A stretch of DNA of 64,000 nt from Pelodera strongyloides (lineage: Eukaryota > Nematoda > Chromadorea > Rhabditida > Rhabditidae). The notes under the pieces are model-generated. The model did no database searches. It saw nothing but the letters and a program-made list of their open reading frames with translations, and was not told the DNA's origin. The stretch is from NCBI GenBank assembly GCA_036852015.1, contig JAANDG010000191.1:1-64000 (forward strand), read 5' to 3'. Position 1 is the first letter of the stretch; every line of letters begins with the position of its first letter. Positions 1 through 12,700 of the stretch are shown here, one piece after another. A program made the translations under genes and the position numbers.

Positions 1-24
1 TTTCAATGGGTGACGTCTGTTCTA

Positions 25-375
25 TTATTTTCTGGCTCTAACGCCGCTGACCACCTGTTCCCAGTTCCCATTATCTAATTGGCAGTCGTTTAGGTTCAAT
101 TGATCGTACAGAGTGAGCATATAGCTGTTAACGAATTTGATATTTATGCCGCAGTCGTACGTTGGGCAAAACACCAGTGCGAAAGGCAAGTTGTTGCAGC
201 TTTTTTTTACTATGTTCACCGCTGGATATGACACAACTGAACGATTATAGGGTACAAACACGACACTCCGCGAAGAAACCACAAAGATTTTCGTGGACAA
301 ATGGTTGTGTCGAACATGAAATGATGCTTGCATGCCTGTTATGTGTGGGAACGCAATTTTCGCTTCACAAGCCAT
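25..375 (-). CDS. uncharacterised 116-aa open reading frame
   Basis: An uninterrupted ATG-to-stop frame of 116 codons runs on the minus strand close to the window edge. It has no hydrophobic segment long enough for a membrane helix and no motif I can name. The segment DNGNWEQVVSG near the C-terminus faintly recalls the W-centred sugar-binding strand of galectins, but this is weak. A possible splice donor (AG before GTGGTC) lies close to the end, so it could also be an exon of a larger gene. It may equally be a chance frame. Confidence 0.2.
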   Translation of the reverse strand: MACEAKIAFPHITGMQASFHVRHNHLSTKIFVVSSRSVVFVPYNRSVVSYPAVNIVKKSCNNLPFALVFCPTYDCGINIKFVNSYMLTLYDQLNLNDCQLDNGNWEQVVSGVRARK

Positions 376-1330
376 GTACCATAACGCTTTATCATTAATA
401 CAATATCAATCTGTGTCTTAAATTCATAAAGAGTAAACTTTCAGAGTTCAACAGTCTCCTGCGTTCTCGAACATGCGTGTTTTCGTGAAGGATTTCGTCT
501 TCAGTCTTAGACTGCCTACTTTCACAGTTAACCAACTGATTTCCACCGAAGGAATCTTCTCAAGTGAATTGCTTTCGTCAAATGTAAGTGGTGCATCTTT
601 TGGTTTGAAACTTCTGTGTTTACGTACCCTCGTTATCGTGGATCCGCCGCAGTGGGTTAGCTATCACTAGGGTGCATGTGTACTACTCGACACGCGGGGG
701 GCGCGCATCTGACACGCCCCCTTCAAATGTTGCTACCGGGATTGAAGTTTTTCGGAGGGAAGCACCTACGCTGTGACGAGGACCCTCTTTTTTTTTGCTC
801 GTCGACGGCATTATTTGTAAATAAATTTTACTATTACCCCTTTTTAGGAGAAAACCTCGCTTGTCCGCTACTGTGGAGGCGATACTTACGTGAGCATACC
901 TTTCTCGAAGCTCCCACGTCTGTCTAGTCTGGATACTTTGGCGCCTGAGGCAACTAGGTAGGCAAGATTTACGTTTAATTAATTCAACAGCTGTGCTAAA
1001 CGTATGAGTATGGGGAACACAAATTTTTGCAAAATTGGTTTTTGCCGGTCCGTATACTTTATTCCAGCGAGAGAGTTCTAGTGAAGTAGCGCGTGCATTT
1101 GATAACGACAAGGACAGGAGCGAAGAGTAAATTTCAAATCACGTCTTTTGCGTTTCAATAGCGTGCCTACTTGCTAGTTGACTGGTTTATTCGTGGGTGT
1201 TTTGGATCAGTTTAGTACAAGTACAGTGTAGCCGTGACTTGTTCAGCAAAGTCTTGAGCAGAGTTGTCGACGAGGTCCAGATTACAAATTACAGATCCTT
1301 GTAGTCGAACTTCGAAACATTTCATTGCAG

Positions 1331-2645
1331 AGAAGAGAATCTCATTTCTGTCTCGGTAAGTTTCACCTTCACTCCACAAGCAAATTATCGTTTCATCGGA
1401 GTTGGATGCTGTCTGGACCTTGAGGATAATGGAGGCACACCAGCCGTGGTAGTTTCATTCAAAGCGGTATAACAGCCGGTTTTTGTTACTTATGTTGGAC
1501 GTTGTAATCCCATGTAGGGCATGCAAATAACTGCGCGATACTCTAACAGACTAATATGGAAATACCTATATTAATACTTCCCCTCTTATCTGTCTGTCTT
1601 TTTTTTTCTCACGGCGTTGCGCTCTTTTTAATGAGTATAATAAATATTCAAAAAAAAATTTGGAAGAGTATTCAGTATTGAATACATTTATTTTTAAATG
1701 TTTGTAGAATCGTATTAAAATATAAACCAGAAGTATTTGTAATAACTAATAAGCGTCACTTTCACTCGTAACTTTTAGATTGACTTCGAAATACGTGATC
1801 AGGATAAGATCATTTGTCAGTTCAATTGGACGGCCGATTGTCTAATGGAAGTGAAGGATCGTCACTTCAATTGCATGGCATCAGATGTCTACCATGTACG
1901 TTTAGAGTGATATGACTCGTGGTTTGTGAAGCGCATACTGTGCAAATTAATAATCATGCATTGAATGCAAATTTATGTTCCCTTATGTACCGGAATGGCA
2001 CATAGCTTGGATAAAATGCGCGGTAGTGAACTGTGCAGTAACACTTCGCAAACCAATACCACACTGTCTTAGCATTTTATCTTCTGTAAATGCAAACGTC
2101 GGTATTTGCAATTTCAGTAGATCTGTGTATGTTGGCTTTGGTGCTTGAGTACGGTACGGTTGGCATCGTAAGTGATACTTCATTATAACTAAAGACTTTG
2201 TTCGTTTCATTATCTGTCTCTTCTAGCTGTTTGCCAATCGGAACTACACACTTACTGTATCTCCGGGACCTGGCGTACATTTCCATGTCTACAATGGAAA
2301 CTACTATGTAAGCGTAAATCTTAGTTACCTCTTTCGATCAATTTAATATCAGTGAATTCAATATTTCACTTCTTTATTTCTTAAGTATACACCAATGCGG
2401 TGGCATCCGAGGTTGAGGGAAGAAACAACGAACTTATGAAACGCATTGAATCAATCGATTAGCATAGCAATTGACAATGAACAATGTATTGATTGCTCTG
2501 TATTATCTAGTGGTGTGAAGGTTTGCATGGAAAATATTTCTACCCTAATAATGATAATTTTCAGAAGGACGGTACTTCGTTCTTGAACACTGCGAACGCT
2601 GAGGACATGTGGCCAATCAAGAGTTTCCTCCTGCTCAATGTATAA
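1331..2645 (+). CDS. 3' exons of a small galectin-like protein gene
   Basis: Four exons with clean acceptors and donors keep one frame: 1331-1355, 1779-1895, 2227-2307 and 2565-2645, ending in TAA. The encoded C-terminal part is about 100 residues. It contains DKIICQFN, then NYTLTVSPG, then VHFHVYNGNYY, and ends WPIKSFLLLNV. This order of beta-strands (polar strand, then G-x-x-F-x-V-x-x-N-G, then a hydrophobic final strand) resembles the galectin carbohydrate-recognition fold, but the canonical H-x-N-x-R and W-G-x-E residues are not clear. The galectin call is therefore inference. The exon structure is better supported than the family. The 5' exons are not resolved; 1331-1355 must follow an exon ending in phase 2. 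A candidate AATAAA lies at 3046-3051. Confidence 0.4.
1460..1545. mobile_element. fragment of MITE family B (AAAGCGGTAT end)
   Basis: The left terminus of the AAAGCGGTAT family is present, followed by CAGCCGGTTTTT as in other copies. No matching right end is found before the next exon, so this is a truncated copy inside an intron of the galectin-like gene. Confidence 0.5.
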
Positions 2646-3790
2646 AATGTATGTACTCTATATATTATATTATATTTTTTGTTTACTTCGTGTTATTGTG
2701 TACTAACTAATCATTGAAGATACTCATTAGTGTTTATGTTTAGTTTACATATGTTCTATGTTGCGGCATTATTAATGATTTTGTATGTTTGATTTCTTTG
2801 TTATGTTTTGTTCTGTTTAGGAATAGCGAATGCAGTCCTTATGAGATAATATGTTTCTTTTTTCTCAGAATATTTTTTTTGTTGCGTAGTTTTTTTTTTT
2901 TTTTTTTTATGTTATTTCATTTTTTTTTGACATTCTAATCATTGAATATACTCATTGTCTGCAAGATTCCATGTTGCTATATTCCTCGGCATTTCATATG
3001 TTTCTTCTTTGTTATCTTTAAATTTATTTCATTTGTATATTCAGAAATAAATGTGAAATTTTTGTTCTTTTTCTCTATTGAAATTAACTGAAACCGTCCA
3101 TTCGGTTATCTTACCTAATATCTTGCATCCTACCTGGTTATTAGACTAATTAGGACCTTATTGTTTCCTCGTTTATTACTAGTTTTGAATTTGAGTAGCG
3201 TCTGCATGTATTCAGTGTTGTATTGTGTTATATTTAAGCTATTTTTGGTTAATGAACCATTCATTGGTGTAGGTTATTAGAGGTTTATCCATGGCGTGCT
3301 GAGGTGTGATTACTGTGACGTGGCAGGGAATAAATTAGGTCCGCAGCAAAATTTTGGGGAGGTGATTTAGACTAATTTGCATATAATGCATTAGGGATCG
3401 GGAGGTGACTTAGACTAATTTGCAAACAATGTATTACGGATCAGGAGGTGATCGTCCGCATTTGGCGGGGTGTTTTATGCATTTATGCTATGGACGTGGG
3501 ACAAGTTGTATGCTAACCCGCCTACCGTAGTCGCGCCACCATACTTTGCAAAACCTTTACATATTTCAAATAGCGTGCTGGAGCCCTTATGTAGAAAAAA
3601 CTTAGTTCATCTTACAGGCTTACCATTGGTAACATAGTAACATTCTTAATGCTTCCTTCATATGTTTTTTTTTGGATTCAAGTTATTGGCGCGAGCCGCG
3701 AGTGCCTGCGTACGCTTGTGTTTTATATTGTTTCGACTGTTTTGTTGTCCATTCTCATTTATAATTTAATCATTGCATTTTAGGTAAGGC
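2646..3790. other. intergenic region between the galectin-like gene and ZW10
   Basis: AT-rich sequence with poly-T runs (about 2880-2930), a likely polyadenylation hexamer at 3046-3051 and the dispersed repeat at about 3325-3470. No coding exon is seen. The last 300 bases before 3791 should contain the ZW10 promoter; no TATA-like element stands out. Confidence 0.5.
3325..3470 (+). repeat. dispersed repeat with an internal ~45-bp direct repeat
   Basis: A segment containing GGGAATAAATTAGGTCCGC, then GGAGGTGATTTAGACTAATT. The second part is repeated almost at once (GGAGGTGACTTAGACTAATT) about 46 bp later. A closely similar copy lies inverted at about 38530-38640 in the palindrome spacer, so this is an interspersed repeat family rather than unique DNA. 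Confidence 0.6.
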
Positions 3791-6700
3791 ATGGATGTGG
3801 ACTCGAAAATATGCAGTCTTGAGCAACTGATTTCTTACGGTATGTGTTTCAATCGTCCTTTGTTAATTCTAGTCGTCCTAACCTTGTGTGAGATGTTTTG
3901 TCAGTAGATATCGCAAGATGATCCAGCCGGTGATAAAGTGTATGACAAACTAATAGATTCATCACAAATATGCGCATAAAACATAAATAAGACAAATAAG
4001 CAAAACGGTAATCAGAGACATGTGTACAAAGTATGCGTATGCGGAAGTTCTAAGGCATTGGACAAGGGCATTAATTAGCCGAGCCTAACCCCGATGCGCA
4101 TGATTTTTTTTTGTTTATTTGACACCATATCTTTAACATTTTGTTATTCCGAAGAACAACAAAAGTGATTCCATAGCCATGACGATTCCAGAGCTCGAGG
4201 TCATTGCCGAACGTATGAAAGGTTCGTACATCAAATTTATCCCCTCGCTGAAAACACAGCTCTATGACACCGCGGACCGCTTGTCTTCGCTGGGAAATGA
4301 GGTATTTTGTTTAATGCTTTACTTATGCCAATGATTATATAATGTGTTTTGTTTTGAGTGAGATGGAAAGCTAAAAAATTAGAATTGTACGATTGTTTTC
4401 ACAAACTTTGATCATGCTCCACCTGTATGGAAGCAATAAGCAAATGGGATACTTTTATTTACTAGGTTTTAGTTTTAGTACCAATATGCGTATTTTGTCT
4501 CTCTCGCCTCCCTCTCACTTGTTAAAACACACAACTCACAAGTGGGCTTAATTATCAATTTCTACAGCTGGATGAGAAGTTGGGCGATATCAATCAATTT
4601 GTCGATGGAGTGGATATGGCTGCATCCGCGGATGAGGTTGGCCTCGTTCTGAGTTTCCGTTAAAGCGGTATGGCAGGCGTTTTGTGAAATGTGGGCAAAT
4701 TTTTTCACTGTTTAAGCGTGGGCGTTTTAAGAAACATATACTGCCACTGCATTCCCATGGATGTATGTAAATTGTAGGGTATTGCGCAGTTCATTTGCAT
4801 ACATATTTATAGACAATTGCGTTTAATACATGGGAGTGCACTTGACCAACACGTCTGTCATACCGCTTTAAATTTTGCATTGTTCTTATTTGCACAGACA
4901 TTTGTGATTCGTCATTGTCATGGGTACCTTAAGGCTTATTAATGTGTACCATGTATTTATTATTCATTTGGGCTTATGTATTTGTGCTAATTTGTAGTTG
5001 GTTGATTCAGTAATATAGTCGATTGACTGCAAGGGTTAAAAGTTGAAAATGTTTGATTCTGCGATGATGTGTAGAGGTCGAATTAGAAATTATATCCGTA
5101 GGCCATATTCACCACTCGTTTCCCCAAGGGGAATTTCCTGTCTTTTTCTCTACGTGTCTCAATTTAGAATGTATTATCTGTCCCCAAGGGAATCGTAGTG
5201 GTGAATATGGCCTGTTGTCAAGGAAATCCTTGTTTTCATTGTTGTGGAGTTTCAGATTTGCGGCCTGAAGGAGCGGCTTGGACATCTGAATATGTACCGT
5301 GATTTCGTTCAAGCGGTTGAGGAAATCGAGCGGAATGTGTGTAACGTGCTCATCGCTCCGAATCTTTCGTACGATCAAGAAGTATGTATCTTTAATATTA
5401 AGATTTTCTGTCATATTATGAACATCATGTAGATTGTTGAGATACGATACATTATGGGAGAAGATGTAGATAGTCAAGGTAGATCTTCGAGCATTGACGA
5501 TTTCCGGAATAAACATAAAAGACACAGATGTAAAATATCATGTAGATTGGCAGATCAACCCACATAAACCGTAAACCAACCATTCATTACCCACTTTTTA
5601 GCTATTAGTTCCTTATTTGCCTTGTTGTGGGCCTTTCCCGTCATTCAACTATTTTTTCAGGCTCATAGAGTTTGGGAACTTGAGAACCTACTGGATAGTG
5701 TGGTTGAGGTAAGCGTATGTCTTTTTTTTTTCTTGTAACATCGTTCAGTGCTGAGGCCGTATGCAGGAACGCGCCGGGAGGTTCGCGCCTCCCAGTGGGG
5801 GCGGTGAGAGAAAGAGAGGGATCACACGAAGCAGAGACACACCGAGACAAATTCCCCCATCCAGGGAGGTTCGCGCTGTTCGTGCATACGGTCACTGGAG
5901 ACGTGCTCCCCCTGCATCGTTTCGGCGGATTTCGGTTTTGATGTAACGGGATGCGCTTTATCTTTTTATCATGAATCTTGTATTGTGCCTTGCTCACAAG
6001 AGAAGTAAATAACCAGGGATCTAAAGAGTGCGTGGAGTGTGCGAGAGCAGAAGAGATTCAGAGCGCTCGTGAGCCTAGGGAGGGCTCCCGGTGTGTTGGT
6101 GAATACGGCCTCTGAACTCTGCGAGATGCTCGTACAAGTGTCACTTACTCTTGATGATTCTTTTACAGGAAGCGAAGAAACTCGACCTGGCGCAATCAAT
6201 CTTCAACATGTTGAAGAGCACTGTATGTGTTTTTGTTGGGACTTTTGAGCTTATGATCTTATTTAGTTGTAGAAGAACGATCTCTTAATGTTGGTTTTGG
6301 AGACTTGGAGTGTGTAGTCGAACCGCTACTTGACAGGAATAGTGTGCGTGGCTTGAATAGAATTTAAAATTGAACCGTGACTCTTTTTAAGGTTTCCGAA
6401 CAGCGTTCCCTTGTGTGTATGGGACTGTCCAGCGTCTACAAGGCCACTTTCTCGTTTCCCGAGCAGCACGTCAAGGATGTGTATGCATTGAAGATTAATG
6501 TCGCCGATCCTTTGGAAACTGGACAGGTGCGTGCGTTATAGTTATATCGTAGTTTGGTGGAACTCATCTTTGTTGGCGTTACCTGTTACCTGTAGGTGCT
6601 TTAAAGCGAAATACCGGCCGGTTTTTGAAACGCGGCAGAGACAGCTGAATTCTTACGTGTTTATGCTAGTTTGCTCGAATTTAATTTATATTCATTTACA

Positions 6701-9700
6701 TACGCTGCATAGGAATGCTAGTGTACTCGGTGTGTTTCAAAAACCGGCCGGTATTTCGCTTTGATAATAAGGGTTTAATTAACGGTTACGTGTGTGCTTT
6801 GCAATTTTTAAATCGTGCGTCGTAGTTCGTAGTTTGCTTTGTGGGGATACTAGTCTTTGTTGGCGTTACATTTAGTTGTTGAATAATAAGGGTTTTGTCT
6901 AGTGTGAAATCGAAACTTTATATATACCGTACCTTGAATATTGAATTGTTGTATGTTTTTCAGCATTTAGTGATTTAGTTTTCAGCCGTGCGCTCTTGGT
7001 CTGCATGATCCCGGTGCACCGTTTCCGCGGGTTCGAGTTCGGTTGATATTACTGGGTGCAACTTTATATATTTTTTCAGCATTTCACTGCTCTTGACCGG
7101 CTGGGCGAATTGGAAGTTCGCCTGAATCGACTGTCGGAATTCATTATCGATAAACTGTGCACAGCACTCATCAGTTCCGGAGGCAAGGAGGGTAGCTTGA
7201 AGATCACCACGGATGAGACTACGGTGGGTGCTTAATTTCTTTCTATATTTTTTGTGTCAGCGATGTTGATGTACTAAAGCGGGATGGCACATGTTTGTGA
7301 ACTGTGTGCACGACAACTGTATCCCCACGCATTGTAAGCAAATGTCTCAAAAGAACCCAATACAGACTTGCTGTCCTACCACTTTAAAGTTTTCTCATTG
7401 TATAGTGTCGTGGATTCATGTGTTCAAGCTTTTTGTTGTTGAAAATTTCCCAAATTGCAACTATCGTTTTTTAGGGTAATGTTGTCACATTTTCTGTCAA
7501 AGGACCGTTGAAAAGTGACAAACACGCATCGAAAATGGATGCGGCGGTCGTTTTTGGGTTAGTTTTACGCTGCTTTAGTTTTGAGAGAGTATTGAATTGA
7601 CTAGTTCCGTGAAGTCAATACATCCGCTTCCGTCTACTAATTAAAGAGAAAATAAAAGGAATTTTGAAGAATGGAAAACAGCGTAAAGGAGTCATTTAAT
7701 ATATCAATATATTAAATGTAGAGAAAGTGATCGTGTCTTTATAATAACACGACACCCCGTTTCGACCCTAGATCGTATACGAGGATTTTGCTGTAGTTGG
7801 GTCTCATCAGTACGATGACCACAGCTTGATGGGATAGGAGATAAAAAAAAATAAAAAACAAAAGGGAATGAATACAACAAGATATAAAAATTATGTAGAA
7901 AGAAAATTAACAAGAGAATTAACAGTTTGGAAGAAGATTGTGTGATTGATTATGTGTATGTTCGATTTTGTGTTGAGTGCAATTGTTATTGCAATTAATT
8001 AATTGTTTGGTTTTTAATGTTAGAGTACAATTATATTTATTTTTGTAGTTTGTAGTGTGATGTGAGGTTGTGTTTTTTGTAGTTTGTAGTGTGGTGTGAG
8101 ATTATGTGTGTGTGTGTGTATGTGTGGGTGTGTGTGCGTTTGTGTGTGTTTATGTGTGTTAGTGTGATGGGGAGATGTCATGTGAAGTAATAGTTATGCA
8201 TTAGTTGGTTAGTCTTTGAAATAATAATTATATATTAGTTGAGTAGTATGCTTAATGATATGAAATATAGTGAATGTGTTAAGTTAGATATTATATGTTA
8301 AAATTGAAATTACTGTTGTACCAATAATCAGTCAGTCTTTTGCTGTCATTATTATATTTTAGTGCTATACATGGGTGTCGGTGAATAGTTTTCCGAAATA
8401 TTTGAGTGATTTTTGAAACGGGATATTTATTACGAATAAGTTTGCGTGTAAGTTGACAAATCTTGTCTTTGAAAAACTCTAAAGAAGAAGTGCAACGGTA
8501 TATTCGTATTATTTCACCCATTATACAATTTAGTTTGATATTTGTTGAGATATGAGAATCGTACATTGGAAATCTAATGACGTTGAAAGAGGCCAGCATA
8601 TTGAATTTTTGACATGTTTTAGCATCCTGAGCGAGTTCTTCACCGGCCTCGCGGAATCTCTCGAGGGTATATGTGTGTGTCAACGGCCATTCACTCTTGT
8701 TTTGGGAAGTGCCATGCAGAAACAGCTGATGACTCTTATTTTGAAGGTATGTTGTTGTAAAGTGTACCGTTTGCATTCATTTCGGTGCTTAAACATTATG
8801 TGTGACAATGGGTGATATCTGAATTTTGCATACACGGGTTCTGACGTCAAGATATGCGGAATTTTTGTGTGAGTTTCCCCCAAATAAGAGTGCATTGCTT
8901 CAATTGCTTGGCGGGTGAGAGATGCGAGGCGGAGACAAATCAGAGAGTGTGAAAATAAAGGGACTTTGTGTACCCTGGGGTGCAAAAAGCAGTTGGAAGG
9001 GAGTTCCTCCTTCCCCAAAAAGGTGGGGAGATCCCTATTTCAGCTATTCCCTGAGGCATGGGGCCGTATTCACCAACACGCTGGAAGGCCTCCCCAGGGA
9101 GCTAAAAAGTGCGTAGAGAGTGCGAGAGCAGAAGAGATTCAGAGCGCTCGTTAGCCTAGGGAGGGCTCCCCGTGTGTTGGTGAATACGGCCGCTGCCCCG
9201 TGAGGCTTTCGGACCAAGGTCATGGTCACACGGATCAGAGCGATCATATGTTTTTTTTTTGTTTCAGAACGTGATCACTGTATGTGTGCCCGTCTCGTGC
9301 AAGAAAGGCGATTCCGATTTCCAGAGCGTCATGAACGCGGCAGCAGACTTTAGGAGCCGATTGATTGTGAGTGTTTTTTTAAGTTATTATGTTTGCTTTT
9401 AGTTTTACGCGCATCAAATGTTCACGGCGGTTTTCCAGTTGGTGGGCGTGTCGAGTAGAGCGAGCTTTGTTTATGCGTAAAGTAATAGCATCTCCCAAGG
9501 GCCATTATAATAAAACTGAGATTGTTTTAGGATATCAACGTTCTCACCGATGCAGCGCCTCGCTTTGACATGCTCGCCGAATCGAACGAACGGGCGTTTA
9601 TTGATCGGAGATGCCTCTCGATTTTGGTAACGGCCAGGGAGCTGATCATGAAGCCCTACTTGAAGCTTACAACGGTAGGATTGTGATTGTTGGTTTTGAT

Positions 9701-12700
9701 CTATTGATGAGGAAATAAACCCAGCAGCATCCAAATTGCACGCTTCCTCCTCTTACAATTAGATTTTTCCTACATATAGCACTCCTGCGACGATTAGTAC
9801 TGCATAGTTCTTAGCGCGAGCATAGAAACCTATTGGGGCGAGCATAGAGTGTGCTGTGCTCGTGTTGTATGTAAAGTAGTTTGTTAGATAAGAAAGACAA
9901 GAACGGTGCATTTATTTCCTTAACTAAGCCACTGATTTAGGGTTTAGCGTGTCGAAGTATCGAATTAAAAGCAAAGTCTGTAGGTACGTATGAATCTGTA
10001 AACATAAACGAATTTTAAGGGCGCGTTCGCGATGAATTGGCATGTTTAACATGCAAATTCACAGTGTATTTTTTACGTTCTCCCAACATTGGAACCTTTC
10101 GGAAATGTCCGTCCCGAACTATACATTCGCATGTTTTCCTTTCGGAAAGAGCAACCCGAACGCGCCCTAAACCACAAACAATCCTTTCTCAGCGCAGTAA
10201 GAACTCAGTCAAGGGTCTTGTACACATTTTATATGAACTTGCTCATCTAAACAGGTCGGCCATGGCTCGGAATTGCACGATGAGATCATGGACGACTTTG
10301 TGAGTGCATTCGGCAAGAATGTGCTATCGGGTGCCCGCATCAACGATGAAAATGTGCCGGCGCTCCTCAGATTGCTCAAGTGTCAAGTTGGTTATTGTTT
10401 TGTTTATTTCGTAGTGATGTGGTAACTGTGCCCTATTCCTTGTCTCCCTCCCCCGCATCCTCAACTACTTTGTTTTAAAGCGAAATGCTAGCCCCTTTGG
10501 AAAATTTGCATATGATAAGCAAATCATATGTATCCTATGATAATTTTATACTATCGTCCACGGCAATCGTACAAAATTAGCATAGGATACATAGGATTTG
10601 CTTATCACATATGCAAATTTTCCAAAGGGGCTAGCATTTCGCTTTAAAACAAAGTAGTTGAGGATGCGGGGGAGGGAGACAAGGAATAGGGCACAGTTTT
10701 CGCTTTAATTCCTGTGCACGGTGAATGTTTGAGATATGTGCCAAGTGCCAAGATATGCCAAATTGTATGTAGAGTTTCCCGGCGGTTCATAAAAGCCAGG
10801 TGCCGTGCGCGCAGCAGTACCGGTAGCGAGTGTTGAGTTCTTTTCTTGACACGACATGTGATTTTGTAGATGGTCTTATAAAATATTCTAGCTTCTCTTA
10901 GGTGAGTGAGAGTTGTGTCCAGCTGGTCGAACTGCTCGAATCGACTGTACAAGCTGCCGTGGAGGCGGAGAATGAGGTATACGCTTTTTCAGCCATTTAT
11001 TTTTCCTGCTCGACGCTGCCTTGAGCTTGACTAGGCTTGATAACAGTATGGGGGTTACCTACGTTGAGCTAGAGAGATCACTTCTGATTGCTTGAAATTG
11101 GTAAGCAAAATATATTTATGACATCGTAATACAACTGTGCAATGTGTTCAGGTTGCGGCTGGTTGTTTGTCAGTTACCGCTCACAATATAGTTCAATTGT
11201 TCGCCATAATGACGCCGAAACATCACCATGCGAGCATCAGCAGCGTGCCGCAACAAGCAGGTATGTGGAACCGCTTGATTAATTTTTTTATTTGCGTTGG
11301 ACTCTTAACGACGTGCTGAAGTTTTGGACACAGTTTGCATTCGACGTGGCTCACGTTTGCGCGCCCCAGAAAGTAGCAGTCGCGCAACCCGCCCCTGTAA
11401 TGAATCCCGAGCATTTCCCGAGAAACTAGGCCTTTTCGAGGATTTTCCACATATTTCCCGAGTATTCTCCGGCAACTTTCTCGGTCCGAGCTCGGAAGAG
11501 TCAGTTTGTCCTTTTCCGAGCTTTTCCCATGGAATTTCGGAGCCTTTTCGGACAATTTTTCGTATTTCGAGGGCCGACTCAAAACCTAGTAGGAAACTAG
11601 CAAAAAAAAACTAGACCGAGCAAAGATTATGGCGCGCATGCAGTTCGTGGGCAAGAGGACTGGAACACCAACAGAATTTCCAAAGCTAGATCACAACTGA
11701 CTGAAACATGCGGATAAAGCATTTCCGCGCCCCAGTTTCGCTGACTAGGCCAAGCCAATAGGTCTTCTCCTTGTGAGCGATTTACTTGATCCTTTTTCTG
11801 GGATACTTGTAACTTACAGTAATTCGTAACTTACCGTTTCGTGTAACTTACTGTAATTCGTTTAGCCATTTTCTTCAACAACTGCTACTACATTTGCCAT
11901 CGCATAATGATGCTGCCGTTCGGTCTTTTGAAGAGCGCCCCCAAACATAAGGTAGAATTTTCGTGTTTTAAGGTTTAGTGTAATTAAATGGTTTGGGTAA
12001 GACCAGAGGCCGTATTCACCAACACGCTGGGAGCCCTCCCTGACCTCCCCATGGAGCTAAAGAGTGCGTGGAGTTGGAGAGTGCGAGAGCAGAAGAGATT
12101 CAGGGCGCTCGTGAGCCTAGTGAGGGCTCCTGTGTGTTGGTGAATACGGCCTCTGATCTTTCGTTCCCATATTTTGAGCAATATTCCTATAATATTATTT
12201 TTATTCGCTGTTATTGATAGTGTCGACTGTCGGAAAATGGGAAATGATAATGATAATGAGACTCTAATACGGTGTGTTGGTTGTGTAGTTTTTGTGATGA
12301 ATTAAGACTATGTAATTGAGACCACAGTGATATTAATAATAATAAATTTTATAGTGATGCCCTATTATAATTTTTTTCAGCTTGAATACTTCCGTGCTCT
12401 CTTCACTGACAATCTCATCCCACTGAGACATCTGGCCGCAGACGTGCTCGAATCACTCCTAGCCCAGTGCAGACGAAATCTGAGCGCCGAGCTGACGGAT
12501 ACATCACGTGGGTCACGTTAAGTACTGTAATATCTCGTAGTTTCTAAGATACATCATGCATGTGCGGTGCCCTACTATGTACCGTTTTCTACAGTAAGTC
12601 AATCCAAAATCTGAGCTCCGAGCTGACGGATACATCATGTGGGTCTTAGTCATTACCATAAACTTTTTAGCACAATAGGTTTTTCCGACGACGTTGAAAT

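Noticed and set aside
11330..11600. TTTCCCGAG-rich segment in ZW10 intron 15 as a relative of the CACTG element
   Set aside because: It shares short words only (CCCGAGAAACTAG-like); no terminal CACTG repeat or alignable stretch was found.
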